Shown one piece after another: positions 54,706 to 63,181 of a stretch of DNA of 64,000 nt (within the stretch, counting starts at the first letter, position 1; each line of letters starts with the position of its first letter). The notes beneath the pieces were generated by a model, which had not been told where the DNA came from, made no database searches, and saw only the letters and a program-made list of their open reading frames with translations. Origin of the DNA: Sphingomonas taxi (GTDB lineage Bacteria; Pseudomonadota; Alphaproteobacteria; Sphingomonadales; Sphingomonadaceae); contig QFMX01000008.1 of assembly GCA_003240625.1 (NCBI GenBank), positions 248,001 through 312,000 of the forward strand, given 5' to 3'. The position numbers and the translations under genes were made by a program.

Positions 54706-55395
54706 ATGCGCAAAACCATGACGACGCGATCGATCGCCTTTGCCGTTCTGGGGGGCAGCGCCGTACTGATCGGCGGGCTGGCCTTGTCGGGATCGCCGGT
54801 GAAGGTGCGCGCGACGGAAGCGCCCGTGCGGGTGGCCGGGGCGCAGGTCGCGCCGGCTGCACCGAAAGCCGTGCCGAAGCCCGCGACTGCCCCCTCGCCT
54901 GTCATCGCTGCCGCGGCGGAGCCGGACGAGGGGTATGTTGTGAAGAGGGTGCTGGATGTGCCCGAGCCGCTGCGGCATGGCGCCTATTACTGGGATACGG
55001 AGGGCGTGCCCGAGGGGCCGATCGTGATCACCGTCGACCTCGTCGCCCAGACCTTGTCGATCTTTCGCGCGGGGTACGAGATCGGGACGGCTGCGGTGAT
55101 CTATGGCGCGGACGAGAAGCCGACACCGCTCGGCGTGTTCAAGATCACACAGAAGGACGCGCATCATGTGTCGAACCTGTATGGTGCGCCGATGCCGTAC
55201 ATGCTGCGGCTGACCAATGACGGGATTTCGATCCATGGCAGCGCGCTGATGGAGGGGAAGTACGCGACGCATGGCTGCGTCGGGGTGCCGACCGCGTTTG
55301 CGAAGCTGATCTTTGGGCAGGTCAAGCTTGGGGATCGGGTGATCGTCACGAGTGGCGAGATGTTGGCGCGCGGCGGGCGGATCACTGCTGCTTGA
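54706..55395 (+). CDS. L,D-transpeptidase (YkuD) family protein
   Basis: The 229 residues have an N-terminal membrane or signal segment (IAFAVLGGSAVLIGGLALSG), an Ala/Pro-rich linker and a YkuD domain from about residue 105 (IVITVDLVAQTLSIFRAGYEIG). The catalytic motif is HGSALMEGKYATHGCVGVP, with the active Cys preceded by HG. These enzymes make 3-3 cross-links in peptidoglycan or attach proteins to it, in the periplasm. It stands divergent from the secreted Gly/Tyr-rich protein gene. Confidence 0.9.
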   Translation: MRKTMTTRSIAFAVLGGSAVLIGGLALSGSPVKVRATEAPVRVAGAQVAPAAPKAVPKPATAPSPVIAAAAEPDEGYVVKRVLDVPEPLRHGAYYWDTEGVPEGPIVITVDLVAQTLSIFRAGYEIGTAAVIYGADEKPTPLGVFKITQKDAHHVSNLYGAPMPYMLRLTNDGISIHGSALMEGKYATHGCVGVPTAFAKLIFGQVKLGDRVIVTSGEMLARGGRITAA

Positions 55396-55457
55396 GGCGG
55401 GCGAACCGTAATCGGTCTACCTTGTAAGCAACTAACACCCAAACTCGTTCTATCGCC

Positions 55458-55482
55458 ATTCGCTCTTAACGGTTGAGCGAAT
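55458..55482. promoter_or_regulatory. Perfect 8-9-8 palindrome upstream of the GGDEF gene
   Basis: ATTCGCTC and GAGCGAAT flank TTAACGGTT. The dyad lies 47 bp before the cyclase start, where a repressor or activator site would be expected. No T-run follows it, so it is not a typical terminator of the preceding gene. Confidence 0.5.
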
Positions 55483-55528
55483 ATCCTCCTGCCATGGCAA
55501 AACGGGGCGGGCGAAACAGGCTCAAGGC

Positions 55529-56521
55529 ATGACGACGACGATCGATATCTGGTCGCCGACGACGTCTGGAGAAACATTCGACAAGGCGGCGCTGATAGAA
55601 CGCGCACTCGCGCTGGCGGGAATGGGTGCCTGGAGCTGTGACCTGGCGGATTCCTCACTGCTGTGGACCGCAGGGATCTACGACCTGTTCGGGCTGCCCG
55701 CGGACACACGGGTCGATCGGCGCGAGACGGTGGCGATGTACGCCGAGGAGTCACGCGAGACCATGGAACGGGCACGCGCGCAGGCGATTGCGGACGCCGG
55801 GACGAGCGGTGACGCCAAGCGGGGCCGGTTTTCGGTCGATGCGGAAATCGTTCGGACCGATGGCGCGCGGCGTTGGATGCGACTGACCGGCAATGTCGTG
55901 GTCGAAGGCGGGCGCGCGCGGCGGCTTTACGGGCTCAAGCAGGACATTACCGACGAAAAGCTGCGCTGGGAGGCGATGCGGCGGCTTGCCGAACATGACG
56001 CGTTGACTGGGCTCGCGAGCCGCGCGGTGTTCCAGAACAGGTTCCTCGATGCGCCCGCAGGCGGGTCTGGACTTGCACCGCTGGGGGCGCTGATCCTGTT
56101 CGACGTCGATGGCTTCAAGCAGGTCAACGACCGGCTCGGGCATGCCGCCGGCGATGCGTGCCTGCGCGTGGTGGCGGAACGGCTGGCGGCGGGGTTTCCG
56201 GACGCGCCGATGATCGCGCGGATCGGTGGGGACGAGTTCGCGGTGTTGGTCGGCGCGGAGACGCTGGGCGCGGCGCTCGAACTGCGGCTCGCTACGGCGC
56301 TGGCCGATCTGCGGATGCCGATCGTCTGGGCGGGAGAGATCCTGCGGGTCGGGGCGTCCGCGGGGATCGCGATGGCGGGCGACGGCTATGCCTATGATGC
56401 CGAGGCGATGTTCGCGGTGGCGGATGCGGCTCTGTACGCGGCCAAGACGGCGGGGCGGAACACGTTCCGGGTCGGGATGCCCGGCGGTGGGGTCGAGCAG
56501 GTAATGCGTTTGGTCGGGTGA
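55529..56521 (+). CDS. PAS-GGDEF diguanylate cyclase
   Basis: The 330-residue soluble protein has an N-terminal PAS-like sensor (residues 20-145: GMGAWSCDLADSSLLWTAGIYDLFGLP, then RRWMRLTGNVVVEGGRARRLYGLKQDITDEK). A GGDEF domain follows (HDALTGLASRAVFQNRF, LFDVDGFKQVNDRLGHAAGD, ARIGGDEFAVLVG). The intact GGDEF predicts synthesis of cyclic-di-GMP. The RxxD inhibitory site expected a few residues before GGDEF is absent, so product inhibition is unlikely. No membrane segment is visible, so the signal is probably cytoplasmic. Confidence 0.91.
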   Translation: MTTTIDIWSPTTSGETFDKAALIERALALAGMGAWSCDLADSSLLWTAGIYDLFGLPADTRVDRRETVAMYAEESRETMERARAQAIADAGTSGDAKRGRFSVDAEIVRTDGARRWMRLTGNVVVEGGRARRLYGLKQDITDEKLRWEAMRRLAEHDALTGLASRAVFQNRFLDAPAGGSGLAPLGALILFDVDGFKQVNDRLGHAAGDACLRVVAERLAAGFPDAPMIARIGGDEFAVLVGAETLGAALELRLATALADLRMPIVWAGEILRVGASAGIAMAGDGYAYDAEAMFAVADAALYAAKTAGRNTFRVGMPGGGVEQVMRLVG

Positions 56522-56528
56522 TTTTGCG

Positions 56529-56652
56529 ATCCTCCCCCGCCAGGGGGAGGTGGCACCGAAGGTGACGGAGGGGGAGGACACGGGACCGAGGTTGCCCTTA
56601 CCGCCCCCTCCGACTGGCAAGCGCCAGCCACCTCCCCCTTGCGGGGGAGGAT
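56529..56652. repeat. Family E palindromic repeat unit (E2)
   Basis: Arms ATCCTCCCCCGCCAGGGGGA and CCCCCTTGCGGGGGAGGAT with inner GTGACGGAGGGGGAGGA / CGCCCCCTCCGACTGGCAAG, about 124 bp. Confidence 0.84.
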
Positions 56653-56689
56653 CGAAAAAAGCTCCGTCGCCCGAGGTTCCCTCCCAAAC

Positions 56690-56716
56690 AAAAAGGCCGG
56701 AGGTTTCCCCCCGGCC
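56690..56716 (-). terminator. Rho-independent terminator of typA
   Basis: On the minus strand GGCCGGGGGG AAA CCTCCGGCC is followed by five T residues (plus-strand A run at 56690-56694). It lies about 110 bp beyond the typA stop, after the hairpin array. Confidence 0.8.
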
Positions 56717-56741
56717 CTTCTGCATTTCTTACCCAGCGCGC

Positions 56742-56833
56742 CGCGGCAAAGCCGCGTCGTCGGACCTCGCTTTAGCGAGGCCGGCCGAGCGCCTGAGGCT
56801 CGGCCGGCTTCGCCGTGCCGGCCTCAGGCGCTC
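56742..56833. repeat. Nested hairpin array overlapping the typA stop codon
   Basis: Perfect hairpins stand in series: 6-3-6 at 56742-56756, 6-4-6 at 56765-56780 and 10-7-10 at 56781-56807. A 13-bp stem (56787-56799 with 56821-56833) includes the typA stop codon and excludes the 10-bp hairpin, so two structures compete. Confidence 0.8.
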
Positions 56834-58575
56834 TGCTTAGCCCGGCTAGCGCGCTTGCGCTCGTTCGCGTCGAGGAAGCGCTTGCGCAGGCGGATCGACT
56901 TCGGCGTGACTTCGACCATCTCGTCGTCGTCGATGTACGCGATCGCCTGCTCCAGCGTCGCGCGCTTCGGCGGGGACAGGCGAACCTGGTCGTCCTTGCC
57001 GCCCGAGGCGCGGAAGTTGGTCAGCGCCTTGGTCTTCATCGGGTTGACCTCAAGGTCATCCGGCTTGGCGTTCTCGCCGACGATCATGCCCTCATAGAGT
57101 GCCTCGCCGTGGCCCACGAACAGGATGCCGCGCTCTTCGAGCGGACCGAGGGCATAGTTGTTCGCCTCGCCAGAACCGTTCGAGATCAGCACGCCGTTCT
57201 TGCGACCCTCGATCGGACCCTTGTGCGGGCCGTACTTCTCGAACAGCCGGTTCATGATGCCCGTGCCGCGCGTGTCGGACAGGAACTCGCCATGATAGCC
57301 GATCATCCCGCGGCTCGGCGCCGAGAAGGTGATGCGGGTCTTGCCGCCGGTCGACGGACGCATGTCGGTCATCTCGGCCTTACGGGTGTTCATCTTCTCG
57401 ACGACGGTGCCCGAATGCTCCTCGTCGACGTCGATGATGACGGTCTCGTACGGCTCGGTCTTCTTGCCGTTCTCGTCCTCGCCGAACAGCACGCGCGGAC
57501 GCGAGATGCCCAGTTCAAAGCCCTCGCGGCGCATCGTCTCGATCAGCACGCCCAGCTGAAGCTCGCCGCGGCCGGCGACTTCGAAGCTGTCCTTGTCGGC
57601 CGCCTCAGTCACCTTGACGGCGACGTTCGACTCGGCTTCGCGGAACAGGCGCTCGCGGATCATGCGGCTCGTCACCTTGGTGCCCTCGCGGCCCGCCATC
57701 GGCGAGTCGTTCACGGCAAAACGCATCGACAGCGTGGGGGGATCGATCGGCTGCGCGTGCAGCGGCTCGGTCACCGTGATGTCGGCGATCGTGTCGGCCA
57801 CGGTCGCAACCGAAAGCCCTGCGAGCGAGATGATGTCGCCGGCCTTGGCTTCGTCGACGGGAACGCGGTCGAGACCACGGAACGACATGATCTTCGAGGC
57901 GCGACCCGTCTCGATGATCTTGCCGTCGTTGTTCAGCGCGTGGATCGGCTGGTTGGTCTTCACGGTACCCGAATTGACGCGACCGGTGAGGACGCGGCCG
58001 AGGAACGGATCGCGGTCGAGCAGCGTGACGAGGAAGGTGAACGGCACGCCGGCGACTTCCACGGCGGGCGGCGGCACGTGCTTCACGATCGTCTCGAACA
58101 TCGGGATCAGCGTGCCTTCGCGCGCGTCCATGTCGGTCGATGCATAGCCGTTGCGACCCGATGCGTAGAGCACGGGGAAGTCGAGCTGGTCGTCGTTCGC
58201 ATCGAGCGACACGAACAGGTCGAACACTTCGTCGAGCACTTCCTGGATGCGCGCGTCGTTACGGTCGACCTTGTTGACGACGACGATCGGCTTCAGGCCC
58301 AGCGCGAGCGCCTTGCCGGTGACGAACTTGGTCTGCGGCATCGCGCCTTCCGACGAATCGACCAGCAGGACGACGCCGTCGACCATCGACAGGATGCGCT
58401 CGACTTTGGCGAGAATGGTGATGCCACGCTCTTTTTCGAGGTCGTTCGAATCCATTGCGCGCTCTTCGACGCGCTGGTTGTCGCGGAAGGTGCCGGACTG
58501 GCGGAAGAGCTGGTCGACCAGCGTCGTCTTGCCGTGATCGACGTGCGCAATGATCGCCACGTTGCGGAGGCTCAT
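56824..58575 (-). CDS. typA: Translational GTPase TypA/BipA
   Basis: A ribosome-associated GTPase needed for growth at low temperature and under stress. The 583 residues from ATG 58575 begin MSLRNVAIIAHVDHGKTTLV. They hold the effector region (ERGITILAKVERI in place of the usual TIxA motif), DSSEGAMPQTKFV (switch II side), NKVDR and later EF-G-like domains III and V, ending with the BipA-specific C-terminal domain (SGGKDDQVRLSPPKRATLEQAI). The last codons and the stop lie in a strong palindrome. Confidence 0.95.
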   Translation of the reverse strand: MSLRNVAIIAHVDHGKTTLVDQLFRQSGTFRDNQRVEERAMDSNDLEKERGITILAKVERILSMVDGVVLLVDSSEGAMPQTKFVTGKALALGLKPIVVVNKVDRNDARIQEVLDEVFDLFVSLDANDDQLDFPVLYASGRNGYASTDMDAREGTLIPMFETIVKHVPPPAVEVAGVPFTFLVTLLDRDPFLGRVLTGRVNSGTVKTNQPIHALNNDGKIIETGRASKIMSFRGLDRVPVDEAKAGDIISLAGLSVATVADTIADITVTEPLHAQPIDPPTLSMRFAVNDSPMAGREGTKVTSRMIRERLFREAESNVAVKVTEAADKDSFEVAGRGELQLGVLIETMRREGFELGISRPRVLFGEDENGKKTEPYETVIIDVDEEHSGTVVEKMNTRKAEMTDMRPSTGGKTRITFSAPSRGMIGYHGEFLSDTRGTGIMNRLFEKYGPHKGPIEGRKNGVLISNGSGEANNYALGPLEERGILFVGHGEALYEGMIVGENAKPDDLEVNPMKTKALTNFRASGGKDDQVRLSPPKRATLEQAIAYIDDDEMVEVTPKSIRLRKRFLDANERKRASRAKQSA

Positions 58576-58678
58576 GAATGTATTCTCTTGAAACGAGGAA
58601 CGGGGTTGGCGCGCGCCATAGCGTAATTGTTGCGCCGCGGGAAGACCGGGCGGTGTTTGCGTCCTCCGCACCCCTCCC

Positions 58679-58760
58679 GTCATCCTGACGAAAGTCAGGA
58701 CCCAGGGTAACAGAACGCAGCTTTTCTTGGCTCTGGGTCCTGACTTTCGTCAGGATGACG
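58679..58760. repeat. Family D palindromic repeat unit (D3)
   Basis: Arms CGTCATCCTGACGAAAGTCA and TGACTTTCGTCAGGATGACG with CCCAGGGTAA / CTGGGTCC inside. It lies between typA and the HExxH protein gene. Confidence 0.87.
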
Positions 58761-58772
58761 GAGCGTTGGCGG

Positions 58773-59738
58773 TCATCGGCGCTTGTATGTTCCGGCGGCG
58801 AGAATAGCACGAGGATCGCGGACCGCCAGCATCGCGCGAAGGGCGGCGTGTTTGTCGGGTGCGGCGGCGTAGTAACGCTGCCAAATCCGCAGCCCCATCC
58901 AATAGCCGAGTTCGGGCGGCCAGCCGGCGGGCGGCGTGGAGTAGTTGCCGATCCAGCGGGCATAGGCTTTGGCTTCGGGCGAGCCTTCCTCGGGGTCGTC
59001 CTTGTCGGTGAGCTTGCGGGTGAGCGCGATGTCGGCCTGCAGCTGGCGCCAGAGTTCGGCTTCGCGCGGTGCGGCCCAGGCGGCGCGCGCGGCGTCGGGC
59101 TCCTCGCCGGTGACGAGTTGCGCGATGAAGTCGGCGGCGCCCTCGACCAGGATCGCGGTGAGCAGGGGGTCGCGGGCGAGCGTCATGCCAGCGTCCTGCT
59201 GGAAGGAATGCACCGTCTCGTGCGCGAAGAAATGGCGGAGCGTCTGGCGGAGTTTCTCGGGCGTCGGCGACATGTGGCAGAGCACTTCGAGGCCGAGTAC
59301 CTGCGCGCCGGGCTTGGCGGTGCCGCCGGAGGTATTCGCGCCGAAGACTATATAGACTTGCGGGAGCTTCACGTCGGGGAGCGCACCGTGGAGGCCGAGA
59401 TAGATCGAGCGGAGATCGGCGGTCGCGGCCTTCGCGACGGGGAGGCAGGTCTTGATCGCCTGTGCGTAGCGGGTGGGGTTGGCGGCGATCGCGCGCGCGA
59501 GATTGTCGGCGTCGACGATCCGGCCGGGAGTGAAGACGCCGATCCCGAAGCTGCCCTTGTCGAGATAGTCGCGTTTCAGTTGCGCCGCGGTGGGCTTGCC
59601 TTTGGTCTTGGCGAAGAGAGTGGCGAAGCGGTCGGCGTCTTCGGTGTGGATCGTGGCAGTTAGTGGATCGGTTGGCGGGGGACGATTCGTGGCGGCCGCG
59701 GGGAGGAGCGCGAGCGCGAGGATCAGCGGGCGGAGCAT
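58773..59738 (-). CDS. Putative secreted metalloprotease-like protein with HExxH motif
   Basis: The 321 residues from ATG 59738 start with a signal peptide (MLRPLILALALLPAAATN). A zinc-protease-type HETVH lies in RHFFAHETVHSFQQDAG at about residue 185, followed about 25 residues on by LVEGAADFIAQLVTG, whose Glu could be the third zinc ligand (gluzincin pattern). Proteins like this are often annotated as hypothetical or DUF2268-like. Protease activity is inferred from the motif only. It is a single gene between two repeats. Confidence 0.72.
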   Translation of the reverse strand: MLRPLILALALLPAAATNRPPPTDPLTATIHTEDADRFATLFAKTKGKPTAAQLKRDYLDKGSFGIGVFTPGRIVDADNLARAIAANPTRYAQAIKTCLPVAKAATADLRSIYLGLHGALPDVKLPQVYIVFGANTSGGTAKPGAQVLGLEVLCHMSPTPEKLRQTLRHFFAHETVHSFQQDAGMTLARDPLLTAILVEGAADFIAQLVTGEEPDAARAAWAAPREAELWRQLQADIALTRKLTDKDDPEEGSPEAKAYARWIGNYSTPPAGWPPELGYWMGLRIWQRYYAAAPDKHAALRAMLAVRDPRAILAAGTYKRR

Positions 59739-59785
59739 GGTGCAGAGTATCGTGTGTTTGCCGGGACGCCAGAGGTGATATCGCA

Positions 59786-59910
59786 ATCCTCCCCCGCAAG
59801 GGGGAGGTGTCGCCGAAGGTGACGGAGGGGGAGGACACGGAGCACGCGTGGTCACTTGCCTCCCCCTCCGTCAGGCGAGAGCCTGCCACCTCCCCCTTGC
59901 GGGGGAGAAT
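59786..59910. repeat. Family E palindromic repeat unit (E3)
   Basis: Arms ATCCTCCCCCGCAAGGGGGA and TCCCCCTTGCGGGGGAGAAT with GTGACGGAGGGGGAGGAC / CTCCCCCTCCGTCAGG inside, about 125 bp. Confidence 0.85.
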
Positions 59911-59946
59911 CGTGAGGTGGCGGTGATAGGAGAGCTTCCAATCTCC

Positions 59947-60050
59947 CCACCCCGGCGAAGGCCGGGGCCCAGGTGGGAAGGTGGCAATAACGACGCGCCG
60001 CCATCCTTTAGCAACGTCCCCCAACTGGGCCCCGGCCTTCGCCGGGGTGG
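59947..60050. repeat. Family A palindromic repeat unit (A8)
   Basis: Arms CCACCCCGGCGAAGGCCGGG and CCCGGCCTTCGCCGGGGTGG with the middle AAGGTGGCAATAACGACGC, close to unit A4. Confidence 0.84.
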
Positions 60051-60090
60051 GGCTTGAACTTAGGTGGCGATCATCCCCGAGTGGAATGGC

Positions 60091-61104
60091 TCAGAACCCC
60101 TCCAGCACGATCTTCCCCTTCGCCGTATGGCTCTCGATCCGCTCATGCGCCCGCCGCAAATTCGCCGCATCGATCCGCCCGAAATTCTCCGCAAGCGTCG
60201 TCCGGATCGTCCCCGCATCGACCAACGCCGCGACCTCGTCGAGCAACCGCCCCTGCTCGCCCATGTCCGGGGTCTGGAACAGCGAGCGCGTGTACATCAG
60301 TTCCCAGTGGACCGAGATCGACTTCTGCTTCAGCGGCGCGATGTCGAGTGTCTTGGGGTCGTCGATCAGCGCGAGGCGGCCCTGCGGCGCGATCAACGTG
60401 GCGATCTCGGAGATGTGCTCGTCGGTATGAGTCGTCGAGAACACGTAGGCAGGAGCCCCCAGCCCGAGCGCCTCGACCTGCTCGGCGAGCGGCTTGCGGT
60501 GATCGATCACGTGATGCGCGCCGAGATCTTCGACCCAGCCCCGCGTCTCGTCGCGCGAGGCGGTGGCGATGATCGTCAGGTCGGTGAGCTTGCGCGCGAG
60601 CTGGATCGTGATCGACCCTACCCCGCCGGCACCGCCGATGATCAGGATGGCGTTCGCCGCACCGGGCACGGGTTTGCGCACGTCGAGGCGGTCGAACAGC
60701 GTCTCCCACGCGGTGATCGAGGTCAGCGGCAGCGCCGCCGCCTGCGCCCAATCGAGCGACTGCGGCTTGTGGCCGACGATCCGTTCGTCGACGAGGTGGT
60801 ATTCGGCATTGGTGCCGGGCCGGTCGATCGCGCCGGCGTAGAACACCGCATCGCCGACCGCGAACTTGGTCACGTCAGGGCCGACCGCGACGACGACCCC
60901 CGCCGCGTCCCAGCCCAGTATCTGCGGCTTGCCGTCGGGATCGGCGCGGTTCTGGCGGATCTTGGTGTCGACCGGATTGACCGACACCGCCTTCACCTCG
61001 ACGAGCAGGTCGCGGCCGGTGGCTTCGGGCTTGGGGAGGTCGAGGTCGGCGAGCGACTGCGGATCGTCGATCGGGAGCGACTTGGTATAGCCGATGGCGC
61101 GCAT
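60091..61104 (-). CDS. Zinc-type alcohol dehydrogenase family / quinone oxidoreductase-like protein
   Basis: The 337 residues form a medium-chain dehydrogenase/reductase. The N-terminal GroES-like domain has VKAVSVNPVDTKIRQ and GWDAAGVVVAVGPDV. The Rossmann domain has ILIIGGAGGVGSITIQLARK. The catalytic-zinc Cys and His set of true alcohol dehydrogenases is missing, so the protein is closer to quinone or enoyl reductases that use NADPH without zinc, despite the common family name. The substrate is unknown. It is divergent from telA. Confidence 0.9.
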   Translation of the reverse strand: MRAIGYTKSLPIDDPQSLADLDLPKPEATGRDLLVEVKAVSVNPVDTKIRQNRADPDGKPQILGWDAAGVVVAVGPDVTKFAVGDAVFYAGAIDRPGTNAEYHLVDERIVGHKPQSLDWAQAAALPLTSITAWETLFDRLDVRKPVPGAANAILIIGGAGGVGSITIQLARKLTDLTIIATASRDETRGWVEDLGAHHVIDHRKPLAEQVEALGLGAPAYVFSTTHTDEHISEIATLIAPQGRLALIDDPKTLDIAPLKQKSISVHWELMYTRSLFQTPDMGEQGRLLDEVAALVDAGTIRTTLAENFGRIDAANLRRAHERIESHTAKGKIVLEGF

Positions 61105-61252
61105 GCTGGAACTCCTGTGATGTCGGCCCCAAGCTGTCGACGCCGTCCCTTGGTTTCAAGGCGCGGTTGGCAAGAGCGGTGTGTTATCTATATATGCCAC
61201 TTGAACGCGGGACGGGTTGCAGCCACCATGTCCCATCGAACGGAGATAACGC

Positions 61253-62464
61253 ATGGCGACGACACCCGAGACGCTGAATGAAGAGCCGGGCCTGGTTTTG
61301 ACGCCGCCCGATCCGGTGCCGACCGTGGCCGCCTCGAAGGCCGCCGGACTGGTGCCGGTCGATGCCGGCGTGAAGTCGCAGCTGGAGGAGCGCGTGTCGG
61401 GGTTCGTCACCGATCTCGTCGCGCAGGACGTCAACTCGCCGGAGTTCGGCAAGCGCGTCGATGCGATCACCGCGATGGGCGCGAAGGAGATCCGCGAGGC
61501 CGCCGGCCAGTCGAACCGCTTCCTCGATCGCCCGGTCAAGGCGATGGATCAGGAGACAGGCGTCGGCAAGGACCTCGCCGAGCTGCGCCGCGTCGTCGAG
61601 GATCTCGATCCCGGCAAGAAGGGCAATCTCACCGCGCCGCAGAAGCTGTTCGGGATCATCCCGTTCGGTGGCAAGATGCGCAATTATTTCGACGGCTACA
61701 AATCGTCGCAGACGCACATCGCGCAGATCCTGAAGAGCCTCGGCTCGGGCAAGGACGAGCTGCTGATGGACAATGCCGCGATCGATACCGAGCGCGCGAA
61801 CCTGTGGGCGGCGATGGGCCGGCTCGAGCAGATGATCCACCTGTCGAAGACGATGGACGCCAAGCTGGAGGACGTTGCCAACGAGCTCGACCACACCGAT
61901 CCCGCCAAGGCGAAGGCGATCCGTGAAACGGCGCTGTTCTACACGCGCCAGCGGACGCAGGACCTGCTGACGCAGATGGCGGTGACCGTGCAGGGCTATC
62001 TCGCGCTCGACCTGGTCAAGAAGAACAATGTCGAGCTGGTGAAGGGTGTCGATCGCGCGTCGACCACGACCGTCTCGGCGCTGCGCACCGCGGTAACGGT
62101 GGCGCAGGCGCTGACCAACCAGAAGCTGGTGCTGGAGCAGATCACCGCGCTCAACACGACGACCGCGAACATCATCGATTCGACCGGCAAGCTGCTCAAA
62201 TCGCAGACCGCGCAGATCCACGAACAGGCCGCATCGGCGACGATCCCGCTGGAAACGCTGCAACGCGCGTTCCAGAATATCTACGACACGATGGACGCGA
62301 TCGACACGTTCAAGCTGAAGGCGCTCGATTCGATGAAGGTGACGGTCGGCGCGCTGTCGAACGAGGTCGACAAGTCCCGCGGGTATATCGCGCGTGCCGA
62401 GGGGGCCACGCAGGGGCAGTTGGGCGGACCTTCCGGTAGCCCGTTCAAGCTGGAGGCGATGTAA
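61253..62464 (+). CDS. telA: Toxic anion resistance protein (TelA family)
   Basis: The 403-residue protein matches TelA/KlaA over its length: AITAMGAKEIREAAGQSNRFLDRPVKAM, NLTAPQKLFGIIPFGGKMRNYFDGYKSSQTHI, and the helical C-terminal half (LTQMAVTVQGYLALDLVKKNN). Family members were named for tellurite resistance on plasmids, but chromosomal members have broader, poorly known envelope-stress roles. It has no signal peptide and is strongly helical. The XpaC-like gene follows by 5 bp, giving the telA-xpaC pair also seen in Bacillus (yaaN-xpaC). Confidence 0.9.
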   Translation: MATTPETLNEEPGLVLTPPDPVPTVAASKAAGLVPVDAGVKSQLEERVSGFVTDLVAQDVNSPEFGKRVDAITAMGAKEIREAAGQSNRFLDRPVKAMDQETGVGKDLAELRRVVEDLDPGKKGNLTAPQKLFGIIPFGGKMRNYFDGYKSSQTHIAQILKSLGSGKDELLMDNAAIDTERANLWAAMGRLEQMIHLSKTMDAKLEDVANELDHTDPAKAKAIRETALFYTRQRTQDLLTQMAVTVQGYLALDLVKKNNVELVKGVDRASTTTVSALRTAVTVAQALTNQKLVLEQITALNTTTANIIDSTGKLLKSQTAQIHEQAASATIPLETLQRAFQNIYDTMDAIDTFKLKALDSMKVTVGALSNEVDKSRGYIARAEGATQGQLGGPSGSPFKLEAM

Positions 62465-62469
62465 CCCTC

Positions 62470-63177
62470 GTGAGCGAAGTCGACGACGCCATCGCCAGCG
62501 CCCGTGCCTCCTGGTCGCGCATCTCCGACGACCGCACCGGCACGGTGATCGGGCGCGTGCCGTCGCGGGGCCGGGCAAGGCAGACGCAGGCGATCGGCAA
62601 GCGGCTGACCCGGATCGCGGTCGCCGACGTGGCGATCCTGATCGCGGCGATGGTGATCGGCTGGATCGTGCCGCTCGGCATTGGCGGCGCGATGCTGGTG
62701 ATGGCGCTGCTGGTCGCGGCCACGGTGCTGTTCGCGGTCTGGCCGGCGGAACGAGCGCCCACGCCCGAACGCCTCGCCGCGGTGGATATCCGCGCGCTCC
62801 CTGCGCAGACCGAGCGCTGGCTGGAGGCGCAACGCCCTGCCCTGCCCGCGCCGGCGATGACCTTGGTCGACAAGATCGGCCTGCGCCTCGAAACGCTGAC
62901 GCCGCAACTCGCGACGCTCGACGCGAACACGCAGGAAGCGGTCGATGTGCGCAAACTGATCGGCGAGCAATTGCCCGCCTTCGTCAAGGATTACGAAAAG
63001 GTCCCGGCATCGCTCCGCACCACCCCGCGCAACGGCCGCACGCCCGATGCGGAACTGGTCGACGGGCTGAAGCTGATCGAACAGGAAATCGGCGAGATGA
63101 CCGCGCGCCTTGCGCAGAGCGACCTCGACAATCTGTCGACGCGAGGGCGCTTCCTGGAGATGAAGTACAAGGACTGA
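62470..63177 (+). CDS. XpaC-like (5-bromo-4-chloroindolyl phosphate hydrolysis) membrane protein
   Basis: The 235 residues from a GTG at 62470 have two close membrane helices at about residues 50-95 (VADVAILIAAMVIGWIVPLG, AMLVMALLVAATVLFAVW). A cytoplasmic helical part with the end RGRFLEMKYKD follows, similar to the family ending. In Bacillus the relative XpaC is paired with a TelA-family protein, as here, which supports the call. The old activity name is not a proven function. A tiny zinc-ribbon gene begins 5 bp after the stop. Confidence 0.75.
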   Translation: MSEVDDAIASARASWSRISDDRTGTVIGRVPSRGRARQTQAIGKRLTRIAVADVAILIAAMVIGWIVPLGIGGAMLVMALLVAATVLFAVWPAERAPTPERLAAVDIRALPAQTERWLEAQRPALPAPAMTLVDKIGLRLETLTPQLATLDANTQEAVDVRKLIGEQLPAFVKDYEKVPASLRTTPRNGRTPDAELVDGLKLIEQEIGEMTARLAQSDLDNLSTRGRFLEMKYKD

Positions 63178-63181
63178 GCGG

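Larger units (their letters stand above)
56522..56823. other. 302-bp gap with repeat, terminator and nested hairpins
   Basis: The gap between the convergent GGDEF and typA genes is filled by unit E2, a typA terminator and a series of perfect hairpins. No gene is seen. Confidence 0.7.
59739..60090. other. Repeat-filled intergenic region of 352 bp
   Basis: Units E3 and A8 fill most of the gap between two genes on the same strand. No gene is seen. Confidence 0.6.

Noticed and set aside
56815..58626. 603-codon open frame on the plus strand opposite typA
   Set aside because: Exact antisense of typA, whose GTPase motifs are unambiguous.
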